A program made the position numbers and the translations under genes. From NCBI GenBank assembly GCA_964464385.1, contig CAYXFZ010000091.1, positions 1-8,843 of the forward strand: 8,843 bases of DNA. The letters run 5' to 3'. This DNA is from CAYXFZ01 sp964464385 (GTDB lineage Bacteria > Planctomycetota > UBA1135). Below are positions 1 through 6,673 of the stretch, piece by piece (the first letter of the stretch is position 1; every line of letters starts with the position of its first letter). Under the pieces are notes generated by a model. The model was given only the letters and a program-made list of their open reading frames with translations, had not been told where the DNA came from and did not search any database.

Positions 1-862
1 TTGACGCATCGATAGTTAGAACCTTGTCGTATTTGGCCCCGGCGTCGGTCGGCAGTCCGGCCCGAAGATTGGAATCTTCCACCGCGCGCACGGCCGCTTG
101 GTCCATGACCTCCAAGGCCACGGGCAGGAGGCCGGCCGCGGCCACGGCCGAGACGGGCGCGCAAGCGGGCCGGATGCTCGGCCAAGCGGCAAGGATGGTC
201 TCGGAGGCCGGGGGACGGCGTTGCAGTCGAAGACCGATGCGGGTGGCCACGGCCACGGCCCCCTCCGAGCCGACCAAAAACCCGCGCAAATCCAAATCCT
301 CCTGCTCCCCAGAGGAGGAGCCCCAACGTTCCAGACGACCATCGGCAAGGACCACTTGCGCCCAGAGGACATGGTTGCTGGTCGTGCCGTGCAGGAAGCA
401 GCGTGGCCCACCGGCATTCTCGGCCAAATTTCCACCCAAGGTACAGACGTTCCAACTTGCCGGATCGGGGGCGAAGCGGAGCCCGTGCCGGGCCGCAGCA
501 CGATCCAGGTCGGCATTGACCACGCCCGGTTGAACCACGGCCGTGTTTTCATTCGGATGCACGGCCAGAATTTTGTTCATGCGGGCCAGGCCCAGAATGA
601 CCCCACCCGGCGGGACGAGGGCACCGCCCGAAAGCCCTGTGCCCGCACCCCGGGCACACCACGGGATCTGGGCCTGCTGCAGAATTTTGGCACATTGCGC
701 GACTTCCTCTTCGGTCTTCGGCAGCACAACCGCTCCAGGCTGACAACGGAACAAGGTCAACGCATCACTTTCGTAGGCCAAGAGGGCGGCCGGATCCGCC
801 AAGACCCAACGAGTTCCGACTGCCTGCCGGAGAGCATCCAGGAGGCCCGGGGTAGCGGTCAT
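1..862 (-). CDS. glcD: GlcD-like FAD-linked 2-hydroxyacid oxidase/dehydrogenase, 3' part missing
   Basis: Reads from ATG at 862 to the window edge, giving 287 codons of a family usually about 460-500 residues long, so the C-terminal ~40% is absent. The N-terminal FAD-binding (PCMH-type) domain is clear: PKTEEEV near residue 48, the glycine-rich RGAGTGLSGGA at 71-81, PDPAS at 132-136, GGNLAENAGG at 143-152 and VGSEGAVAVAT at 197-207. The start of the C-terminal oxidase domain follows (ALEVMDQAAVRAVED, 249-263). The family oxidises glycolate or D-lactate to the keto acid, passing electrons through FAD; GlcD works with GlcE/GlcF, which are not visible here. The start codon shares ATGA with the stop of the membrane gene upstream, and there is no Shine-Dalgarno, so translational coupling is likely. 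The last residues (about 277-287) do not look like the hydrophobic strand expected after LPTDAGA. D-lactate dehydrogenase is the main alternative; the substrate cannot be decided. Confidence 0.88.
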   Translation of the reverse strand, partial: MTATPGLLDALRQAVGTRWVLADPAALLAYESDALTLFRCQPGAVVLPKTEEEVAQCAKILQQAQIPWCARGAGTGLSGGALVPPGGVILGLARMNKILAVHPNENTAVVQPGVVNADLDRAAARHGLRFAPDPASWNVCTLGGNLAENAGGPRCFLHGTTSNHVLWAQVVLADGRLERWGSSSGEQEDLDLRGFLVGSEGAVAVATRIGLRLQRRPPASETILAAWPSIRPACAPVSAVAAAGLLPVALEVMDQAAVRAVEDSNLRAGLPTDAGAKYDKVLTIDAS

Positions 863-1653
863 CCGTGCAGCCGGAATTTGGGAAACCAACGCGGGGTGCG
901 GTGCTTGAAGTCGGCGTACGCCCGACCAAAACTCAATTCCGCGTCCCGTTCCTGGTGCGGGGCAGAAAGCAGAGTCCAACCAATGCCGACCACGAGCAAG
1001 AGGAAGCGGTCGGGCGTAACTTCCGGCATGGCAGCCAAGACCAACAAAAAACCGAAGTTCATGGGTTGGCGGCTCCAGCGGTAGGGGGGAAGGGCAATGA
1101 ACTCAGCGCTGGGGGCCGGCTTGCCGGATTCCAATGCGCGCAGATGCAAGAGCCCCATGGAGTAGAAAAGTCCGGTCACGAGCACCGCCCAACTGGACCA
1201 AAGCAAACCCACTCCCTGAACCAATCGAGAAAACAAGAGCCAAGCTCCTTCTCGATCCCAGAGCATGTCCCCGGTGGTCCTCCAGCAAGTTACCATTAGG
1301 ACAAGCATTCCAGCACAGACCAGGACATAGAGGGGTTGTTCGGCCTCCGGCCCGACCGGCCGGTTCAAGAAACGGCGGCCAGCACCCCGAGCCAGGAATT
1401 CCCAGGGCAAAAGAAAGGCCACGAGCAAGAGAAAGTCCAGGCCGAGATCCCACCAGGAAAAGGGTGGAGTTTGCGAAGGGACACCGCCGGCCAAGCGTAA
1501 AAATCCAATCAGGCCCACAGCTGCCAGGGCGGGGCCGAGCAGGAGCCAAGTGGCCAAGCCGGGGCGGGCCCAGCGTTTGCGATCCTCCAATTCATCCAGA
1601 TCCAAGTCCGGGTGAACCGGTTCAATGCGGCGGTTGCGATCTGTGGCGCTCAT
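859..1653 (-). CDS. Integral membrane methyltransferase-like protein (MddA/NnrU/ICMT-like)
   Basis: 264 residues from ATG at 1653; the frame is open further upstream, but that stretch overlaps rocA and reads as non-protein-like. The N-terminal ~30 residues are charged and soluble. Hydrophobic segments lie near residues 33-55, 67-88, 108-123, 138-170 and 200-230. The C-terminal third resembles the SAM-binding region of isoprenylcysteine methyltransferase-fold proteins and especially methanethiol S-methyltransferase MddA: PYRWSRQPMNFGF at 190-202, a MPEVTP turn at 209-214, HQERD at 233-237, then FGRAYADFKHRTPRWFP to about 258. Family members usually have RHP and a pair of glutamates (EE) here; this protein has RQP and QE, and the QHS of MddA's second helix appears replaced. 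Methyl transfer is therefore only a family-based suggestion. It starts 16 bases after rocA and its TGA overlaps the glcD ATG (ATGA). No Shine-Dalgarno is visible. Confidence 0.75.
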   Translation of the reverse strand: MSATDRNRRIEPVHPDLDLDELEDRKRWARPGLATWLLLGPALAAVGLIGFLRLAGGVPSQTPPFSWWDLGLDFLLLVAFLLPWEFLARGAGRRFLNRPVGPEAEQPLYVLVCAGMLVLMVTCWRTTGDMLWDREGAWLLFSRLVQGVGLLWSSWAVLVTGLFYSMGLLHLRALESGKPAPSAEFIALPPYRWSRQPMNFGFLLVLAAMPEVTPDRFLLLVVGIGWTLLSAPHQERDAELSFGRAYADFKHRTPRWFPKFRLHG

Positions 1654-1669
1654 GCCCGGGGGGCGGCGT

Positions 1670-3241
1670 TCATTTGGTCTTTCGCGAAATGGACTTGCCC
1701 TGCAGGAACAGCAACAAGTAATCCCGCCCACCTGCCTTGGAGTCAGTACCGGAAAGGTTGAAGCCACCGAAAGGATGCACGCCCACGAGAGCGCCCGTGC
1801 ACTTGCGGTTCAGGTAAAGGTTGCCACAGTGAAGTTCGCGCTTGGCCCTTTGCAATTTGTCTTCGTCCTTGCTCCAGTAAGCACCCGTCAGGCCATAGAT
1901 GGTGTCGTTGGCGGCCTCAATGCCCTCTTCGAAGGAAGCCACTTTGTGGACGGCAACAACCGGCGCGAACAACTCTTCCTTCCAAATGGTGTCCTTGCGG
2001 TTGACGTTGGTGAAAACGGTGGGTTGGAGGAACCAACCCTCGCCTTCGGCGATCTCGCCACCCGCCAGCAATTGGTTGCCCTCTTTCTTGGCGGCGGCGA
2101 TTCCGTTCAGGGCCTCATTGCGCGCGGATTCATTGATCATGGCGCCCAGGAAATGTTTCTTTTCGGCGGGGTGGCCAATTGTCGTGGCCTCCACCAGGGG
2201 TAGGAATTTTTCCATGAAGGCGTCATGAATCTTTTCATGCAGGATGAGGCGGGAGCATGCCGAACACTTTTGCCCTTGGTAACCAAAGGCAGCCGACCAT
2301 GTGTCCTTGGCCGCTTGATCCAAATCGGCATCTTCGTCCAAGAACATGAAGTCTTTGCCACCCATTTCGGCGACCACCCGCTTTAGCCAAATTTGGCCCT
2401 CGACGACGCGCCCGGCCTTTTCGTAAATGCCCTTGCCTACTTCGGCGGAACCGGTGAAGGTAATGAAGCGAGTCAGGGCGTGTTCGACAATGGTGTTGCC
2501 GACCTCAGAACCCGATCCGGGGATAAATTGCAGAACGCCACCGGGAAGGCCGACCTCCTTCATCAGATCCACAAACATGCCGGCGATCCCGGGCGAATCC
2601 GAGGCGCACTTGAGGACGACGGTATTGCCCGTGACGAGGGCCGCTGTGGTCATGCCGACCAGAATGGCCAGCGGGAAGTTCCAGGGCGGAATGACGGCAC
2701 CGACACCGAGCGGAATGTAAACCAACTCGTTGTCCTCCCCGGGAAACGGGGTGATGGGTTGCTTACCGCCGTAGCGCAGAGCTTCGCGGGCGTAGTACTC
2801 TAGAAAATCGATGGCTTCGGCGGTGTCGCCATCGGCCTCGGCCCAGTTCTTGCCAGTTTCATAGACCATGACGGCAGAGAAATCGTGTTTACGCAAACGC
2901 ATGATTTCGGCCGCTTTGAACAAGTATTCGGCCCGCTCTTCGGCCGACTTCTGCGACCATTCCCCGAAGGCCTTGTGGGCACCGGCAATGGCCGAAGTGG
3001 CATCATCCCTCGAACACTTGGCGGAGTTGGCCACGATGCGCGAAGTTTGCGAGGGATCCACCGATTCGTAGGTGCCCGAGCCTCCTTCGACATCTTGGCC
3101 ATCAATCCAGGCGCGCACGACCAAGGGAAAAGAAGCCTCCGCTTTTTCCAGGGCACCCGTGAAGGCCGCAGCTTGGTTTTCGTTGGAAAAATCTGTGAAG
3201 GGTTCGTTGTGAAAGGTGGTGATTTCGTGAGTGGTCAGCAT
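1670..3241 (-). CDS. rocA: 1-pyrroline-5-carboxylate (L-glutamate gamma-semialdehyde) dehydrogenase
   Basis: 523 residues, close to the ~515 of Bacillus RocA and alignable from its N-terminal HEPFTDF-like motif (here HNEPFTDFSNENQ, residues 11-23) to the end. It oxidises glutamate gamma-semialdehyde, in equilibrium with P5C, to glutamate with NAD+, the second step of proline degradation, in the cytosol. Aldehyde dehydrogenase landmarks are present: PPWNFP with the oxyanion Asn188, the NAD-site Lys211, FTGSAEVG at 262-269, the general base Glu292 in VAEMGGKD, and catalytic Cys326 in GQKCSACSR. The family-typical CTGALVG..PFGGFNLSGTDSKAGG region is at 481-505. One departure is EELFAPV at 422-428, where most ALDHs have a Gly between Phe and Pro. 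The start at 3241 is chosen because homology begins there; upstream codons are trmFO in another frame. The ATG overlaps the trmFO stop (ATGCTGA). No proline dehydrogenase gene is seen in the window. Confidence 0.95.
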   Translation of the reverse strand: MLTTHEITTFHNEPFTDFSNENQAAAFTGALEKAEASFPLVVRAWIDGQDVEGGSGTYESVDPSQTSRIVANSAKCSRDDATSAIAGAHKAFGEWSQKSAEERAEYLFKAAEIMRLRKHDFSAVMVYETGKNWAEADGDTAEAIDFLEYYAREALRYGGKQPITPFPGEDNELVYIPLGVGAVIPPWNFPLAILVGMTTAALVTGNTVVLKCASDSPGIAGMFVDLMKEVGLPGGVLQFIPGSGSEVGNTIVEHALTRFITFTGSAEVGKGIYEKAGRVVEGQIWLKRVVAEMGGKDFMFLDEDADLDQAAKDTWSAAFGYQGQKCSACSRLILHEKIHDAFMEKFLPLVEATTIGHPAEKKHFLGAMINESARNEALNGIAAAKKEGNQLLAGGEIAEGEGWFLQPTVFTNVNRKDTIWKEELFAPVVAVHKVASFEEGIEAANDTIYGLTGAYWSKDEDKLQRAKRELHCGNLYLNRKCTGALVGVHPFGGFNLSGTDSKAGGRDYLLLFLQGKSISRKTK

Positions 3242-4596
3242 GGGATGGGGCCAGAGGTGGTCGTTGGCAGAGGATGTTCGGCCAAGTGCCGGGCCATGGA
3301 GTCGGCCGAGCGCTGGGCATGATGCATTCGGCGTTGACTCCGGGAGGAGCGCCCGGAGAGGCGGGGCGGCGGCGGCAAGAGCCCAAATTCCGCCTTCATG
3401 GGTTGGTAGTGAGCAGGAGGGGCCGTCGCCACGTGGTTGGCTAAGGCTCCTAGGAGCGTGTCGGTGGGAAGGTACTCCGGGTCTTTGTCCAAGGCGCGTC
3501 GCACGGCATTGCGACCAGCCAGGAGCCCCGAACCGACATTGCCGAGATAGCCCTCCATGCCAGTGATTTGACCAGCGGCGAAGAGGCCCGTTCGGCAACG
3601 CCATTCTAGGCCCGAGGTGAGCAACACGGGCGAGCGCAAGAATGTGTTGCGGTGCATGGAGCCAAGCCGAGCAAATTCAGCCTGGGCCATACCCGGCAAG
3701 TTGCGCAGGAGTTTTTCTTGCGCACCGTGCTTCAAATGCGTTTGGAAACCGACCAGATTCCAAAGCGTGCCGTCGTGGTTCTCAGTGCGCAATTGAATGA
3801 CGGCCCAGGGACGCTCGCCGGTGCGCGGATCCCGCAGACCCACGGGTCGGAGGGGGCCAAAGCGCAGGGACTCCCGGCCCCGAGCAGCCAAAATTTCGAC
3901 CGGCAAACAGCGCTCGAAAAATGCCTTACCGCGCGGATCCTGGGCCTCGAAGGGTCGAGGCACGTGGCCCTCGGCGTCCAGCAAACCATCCACGAGTCCT
4001 TCGTATTCCTCGCGGTTCAAGGGAATGTTGAGGTAGTCCCCGGCGCCGTCCTGGCGACGGGATGCGCGGAAAATGATGGATCGATCCAGGGTGTCGCCGA
4101 CCACGACGGGGGCCAAAGCGTCAAAAAAGAAAAGATGCTCTTGTCCGGCGACACGAGCCATATCCTTGGCCAAGGCCTCGGAAGTGAGGGGCCCGGAGGC
4201 CAGGATGACGATTCCCGTCTCCGGAATTGCCATCACTTCTTTGCGCACCACCTCAATGCGGGGGTGTTCTTCCATCGTGCGGGTGACCTCTTGGGCAAAG
4301 GCAGTCCGGTCCACGGCCAGGGCGCCACCGGCAGGCACGGCATGGCGCTCGGCGATTTGCAGCAACAAGCAGTCCAGAGCGCGGAGTTCCGCTTGCAGGA
4401 CCCCACCGGCACGATCCTCCAGCTTGGATCCCAGCGAATTGGAGCAAACCAATTCGGCAAATTCCGCGGTCGCGTGCGCCGCTGTGGGCCTTTGCGGTCG
4501 CATCTCGAACAAACGCACGGCCAAGCCCGCCTGAGCGATTTGCCAGGCTGCTTCTGAGCCGGCTAGGCCGGCACCAATGACGAGAATGGGATCCAT
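3235..4596 (-). CDS. trmFO: Methylenetetrahydrofolate--tRNA-(uracil-5-)-methyltransferase TrmFO
   Basis: 453 residues, within the family's usual 435-460. TrmFO makes 5-methyluridine at position 54 of the tRNA T-loop, taking the methylene carbon from 5,10-methylene-THF and electrons from reduced FAD. Visible landmarks are the N-terminal FAD dinucleotide fold VIGAGLAGSEAAW (6-18), FEMRP at 30-34, LVCSNSLGSKL at 49-59, VVGDTLDRSIIF at 165-176, and CLPVEILAARG at 230-240. Further on come RPVGLRDPRTGERPWAVIQL, GFQTHLKHG.Q, MHRNTF and AGQITGMEGYLGNVGSGLLAG, then a C-terminal HYQPMKAEFGLLPP. Cys51 and Cys230 sit where Bacillus TrmFO has its two functional cysteines. The start ATG at 4596 directly precedes the FAD motif. 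The upstream in-frame TTG at 4650 would add a low-complexity extension and was rejected. The stop overlaps the rocA start by 7 bases, making this the first gene of the minus-strand operon. Confidence 0.96.
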   Translation of the reverse strand: MDPILVIGAGLAGSEAAWQIAQAGLAVRLFEMRPQRPTAAHATAEFAELVCSNSLGSKLEDRAGGVLQAELRALDCLLLQIAERHAVPAGGALAVDRTAFAQEVTRTMEEHPRIEVVRKEVMAIPETGIVILASGPLTSEALAKDMARVAGQEHLFFFDALAPVVVGDTLDRSIIFRASRRQDGAGDYLNIPLNREEYEGLVDGLLDAEGHVPRPFEAQDPRGKAFFERCLPVEILAARGRESLRFGPLRPVGLRDPRTGERPWAVIQLRTENHDGTLWNLVGFQTHLKHGAQEKLLRNLPGMAQAEFARLGSMHRNTFLRSPVLLTSGLEWRCRTGLFAAGQITGMEGYLGNVGSGLLAGRNAVRRALDKDPEYLPTDTLLGALANHVATAPPAHYQPMKAEFGLLPPPPRLSGRSSRSQRRMHHAQRSADSMARHLAEHPLPTTTSGPIPC

Positions 4597-4652
4597 CCGG
4601 GGTCGGGGGAAGAGGACTAGAATAACCCCCGTCCCCGCAACCCTCCTCAAAC
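4597..4652. promoter_or_regulatory. Divergent intergenic spacer, probable back-to-back promoters
   Basis: These 56 bases separate the divergent trmFO operon and the DUF4139 gene, so promoters for both directions should lie here or reach into the coding starts. The only -10-like string on the plus strand is TAGAAT at 4618-4623, without a convincing -35 at the usual distance. The minus strand shows only a weak TATTCT-like string over the same bases. A GAGGAGG on the minus strand at about 4640-4648 is not followed by a usable start codon. Assignment is mainly from gene orientation. Confidence 0.35.
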
Positions 4653-6305
4653 ATGATTTCGCTCTCCTTCCTTCTCCTTTTCCTCCCCTGCCAAGATCCC
4701 GAGCCGGTTTTGGTGTCTCCCGATGCGATTTTGAACCGAGTCACGGTTTACGACGGCCAAGCCCTAGTGGAACGCGTATTCCACGTGCAGGCGACTTCTC
4801 CCGGACCTTACGACGCGGTTTTGGGGCCCTTGCCCTTGGGTTTGGATGCCTCATCCTTGTTAGTGAAGGTCGAGCAAGGTTCGGCTGTGGTGCAGGGGGT
4901 GGAGCCGCGCATTGTCGTGGGTGCGGCCCTGGATGACACTTCCCGGGATGCTCTTCGGGAAGAGTTGTCTCGTTTAAAGGGCCAGCGTCGGGCCTTGGAT
5001 GGAGATCGAGAGTCCATTGCCTCCGGCCGGGGCTTCGTGAATGCCGTCGTGAGTTCCATTTCTTCGGAAGAGGCCAGCCCGGATCACTTGACTCAGGTCA
5101 TGGTCTTCGTGCGCGCACAGGCTGCTTCCTTGGACAAGGAATTGGCCGCCAACGAGTTGGCCGTTGCCGATCTGGATCTGCAGATTCAAACCTTGCAAAA
5201 CAAATTGGGGGATGGCGGTCGCAAAATGCGCCGGTACGCCGAGGGGCACGTGCGCATTTGGTTTGAACAGGCCGGGACGGCAAGCTTCCGTTTGTCTTAT
5301 TTGGTCCCCGGTGCCCGGTGGCTCCCGACCTACGATGTTCGGGTTTTCCCGGATCTCACGGGTGTGACTGTGGGCTTGATTGCCCAAGTTTCGCAAAAGA
5401 CCGGGGAGGACTGGGAAGATGCCGAAATCCTTCTCTCCACTGCCGCCCCTAGCGTGGGTCTGGATCCTCCAGCGGTGCCCGTTCGCACCGTGTATTTGCC
5501 CCGTCCCTTGGCCCAGAAAGCTCCGTCCGCTCCGAGTGCTAAAAAGTATGGTGGGCGCACCGGGGGCCGACTGGAGAGCTTGGGTATTGTGGAGGAGGAC
5601 CTAAGCGAGCTTGAGTTTGCTCGCTTGGACGCTCCCACTGTAAGCGTCCAAAACCTCGGCCTTTCGGTGCTATTTTCCTTGCCGCAGCGCAAGGCTATTG
5701 CTTCTACCGGTGAAGTGCACCGTTTCCGCATTCGGGAAGTGCCCCTGGACGTGGAGCCGGAGCGATATCTCGTTCCCAGTCTTTCCGACAGGGCCTTCTT
5801 GCGCGCCAAGGTGACCCTGACTGGGGACGCCCCTCTCCTTCCAGGCCCGGCCAAAATCTTTTTGGGCCCGGATTATCTCGGCCAGGCCAGTTTCCCGATC
5901 TTGCGTCCCGGCGATGAGACCACCCTGCAGTTGGGCGTGGATCCCAATTTAACCCTGAAAGTGGAAACGGTCTTAAATGAACGACGGGATCCCGGTCTCC
6001 TTTCCAGCACGGCGACTCTTACCCGAGTGCGTCGGGCAGTGCTGAAATTGTCCGCCTCTGCTCCAAGGGATCTTGTTGTAGTCATGGAAGAATTCATTCC
6101 GGTCTCGCGGGACAACCGGGTCACGGTGAAGGCCGTGGAAATGCGCCCTGCACCAGAGCATGATGAAGAAGCTCTCAAGTTGCAGAAGGAGAAGGGCCTC
6201 TATGGCTGGCGATTGAAACTCGCTCCGGGGGAAACGCGAAATGTGTATTGGGGGTGGGCGATTGAGTTTGATGAGGATGATCAGTTGGTTTTTGGAGAGG
6301 AGTAG
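4653..6305 (+). CDS. Secreted DUF4139 (mucoidy-inhibitor-like) family protein
   Basis: 550 residues. A short hydrophobic leader (residues 1-13, with no Lys or Arg before the core) ends near LFLPCQDP and suggests export. Residues about 27-90 form a beta-rich N-terminal part typical of the DUF4140 half of these proteins (VTVYDGQALVERVF at 31-44; GPLPLGLDASSL at 58-69). About 93-190 is a helical, probably coiled-coil segment rich in Leu, Glu, Arg and Gln. The DUF4139 core follows, with its characteristic string YLVPGARWLPTYDVRV at 216-231 and KTGEDWEDAEILLSTAAPS at 249-267, and ends with GETRNVYWGW near 536-545. A linker at about 287-310 is rich in Pro, Ala, Ser and Lys. The family's biochemical role is unknown; MuiA members were linked to mucoid growth. 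No clear Shine-Dalgarno precedes the ATG. A lipoprotein reading through Cys13 is possible but the lipobox is poor. Confidence 0.88.
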   Translation: MISLSFLLLFLPCQDPEPVLVSPDAILNRVTVYDGQALVERVFHVQATSPGPYDAVLGPLPLGLDASSLLVKVEQGSAVVQGVEPRIVVGAALDDTSRDALREELSRLKGQRRALDGDRESIASGRGFVNAVVSSISSEEASPDHLTQVMVFVRAQAASLDKELAANELAVADLDLQIQTLQNKLGDGGRKMRRYAEGHVRIWFEQAGTASFRLSYLVPGARWLPTYDVRVFPDLTGVTVGLIAQVSQKTGEDWEDAEILLSTAAPSVGLDPPAVPVRTVYLPRPLAQKAPSAPSAKKYGGRTGGRLESLGIVEEDLSELEFARLDAPTVSVQNLGLSVLFSLPQRKAIASTGEVHRFRIREVPLDVEPERYLVPSLSDRAFLRAKVTLTGDAPLLPGPAKIFLGPDYLGQASFPILRPGDETTLQLGVDPNLTLKVETVLNERRDPGLLSSTATLTRVRRAVLKLSASAPRDLVVVMEEFIPVSRDNRVTVKAVEMRPAPEHDEEALKLQKEKGLYGWRLKLAPGETRNVYWGWAIEFDEDDQLVFGEE

Positions 6306-6392
6306 GCGCCGGTCGGATCCTTGCCCGGACTTTGCGGAAGGGCACTGTCTTGTTTGATAATGAATCAACCCAAAATAAGGAGATGAAAAAAC
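6306..6392 (+). promoter_or_regulatory. Spacer with a possible promoter for the 60-residue gene
   Basis: The 87-base gap after the DUF4139 gene becomes AT-rich towards its 3' end. TTGCGG at 6332-6337 and GATAAT at 6356-6361, 18 bases apart, resemble a sigma70-type promoter with a good -10 and a mediocre -35. This would give the following small gene its own transcription start about 25 bases upstream of its ribosome binding site. A short GC stem nearby (6322-6326 with 6340-6344) lacks a T-run and is not called as a terminator. Confidence 0.3.
6377..6382 (+). promoter_or_regulatory. Strong Shine-Dalgarno of the 60-residue gene
   Basis: AAGGAG lies 10 bases before the ATG at 6393, in an A-rich leader. 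It is the best-matching ribosome binding site in the window. The minus-strand genes and the DUF4139 gene show none. Confidence 0.7.
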
Positions 6393-6575
6393 ATGAACGA
6401 TCAAAGTCAAGTTGACCAGGACGATGGGGAATGGGAAATCCTATCCAAAGCAAAGCCTAAGATTATTCGGATGAAAGTGCCCGGCGGGTGGCTTGTTACC
6501 GTTTGCGGGGGCTTCAGTTTTCCGGTCACCTTTTATCCTGATCCTGAGCACAAATGGAATCCTCCAGTCAAATAG
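6393..6575 (+). CDS. Small hypothetical protein, 60 residues
   Basis: I do not recognise this as a named family. The acidic, Gln-rich N-terminus (residues 1-13) leads into WEIL at 14-17, then a basic stretch KAKPKIIRMKVPGGWLV (19-35), a hydrophobic beta-type segment VTVCGGFSFPVTFY (35-48) and a C-terminal PDPEHKW at 49-55. The protein is probably a small soluble beta-rich cytosolic domain, with no signal peptide or membrane segment. Three things support a real gene: the strong AAGGAG ribosome binding site, a plausible promoter, and two compact motifs (VPGGW, PDPEHKW) that look conserved rather than random. The stretch 6361-6600 has 114 G+C out of 240 (47.5%), clearly lower than the flanking genes, which could mean relatively recent acquisition. 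Neighbours on both sides encode secreted proteins, but nothing ties it to them. Confidence 0.7.
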   Translation: MNDQSQVDQDDGEWEILSKAKPKIIRMKVPGGWLVTVCGGFSFPVTFYPDPEHKWNPPVK

Positions 6576-6623
6576 ACCTGGTTCATTCGAGGTTGCGGCC
6601 TTGAATTAGCAAGTTTTGGAAAC

Positions 6624-6628
6624 GGAGG
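6624..6628 (+). promoter_or_regulatory. GGAGG upstream of the propeller gene
   Basis: GGAGG lies 3 bases before the ATG at 6632 and 45 bases before the ATG at 6674. If it is the working ribosome binding site, the protein starts at 6632 and is 564 residues long with an extended n-region. The spacing is shorter than usual, so it does not settle the start. Confidence 0.4.
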
Positions 6629-6673
6629 ATAATGCTTTCTGCAGAGTTGAGGGATTTTGATTATCCTGGAAGA

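Noticed and set aside
98..1084. 328-codon open frame on the plus strand
   Set aside because: Antisense to the well-supported glcD fragment and the membrane gene. Its translation is rich in Gly, Arg, Gln and Pro with no domain pattern, typical of a GC-rich mirror frame.
3242..3604. N-terminal extension of the RocA frame upstream of 3241
   Set aside because: The frame is open there, but it covers trmFO coding sequence, and RocA homology starts just after the ATG at 3241.
3652..4557. 301-codon open frame on the plus strand
   Set aside because: Lies entirely antisense to trmFO, which has full-length homology and all expected motifs.
4653..4691. Lipoprotein signal (FLPC) in the DUF4139 protein
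   Set aside because: Pro before the Cys and no small residues at the preceding position make it a poor lipobox, so plain export is preferred.
5330..5854. 174-codon open frame on the minus strand
   Set aside because: Antisense to the DUF4139 core, and Ser/Arg-rich without recognisable structure.
6322..6344. Possible terminator hairpin after the DUF4139 gene (TGCCC with GGGCA)
   Set aside because: Only a 5-base stem with a 13-base loop and no proper T-run.
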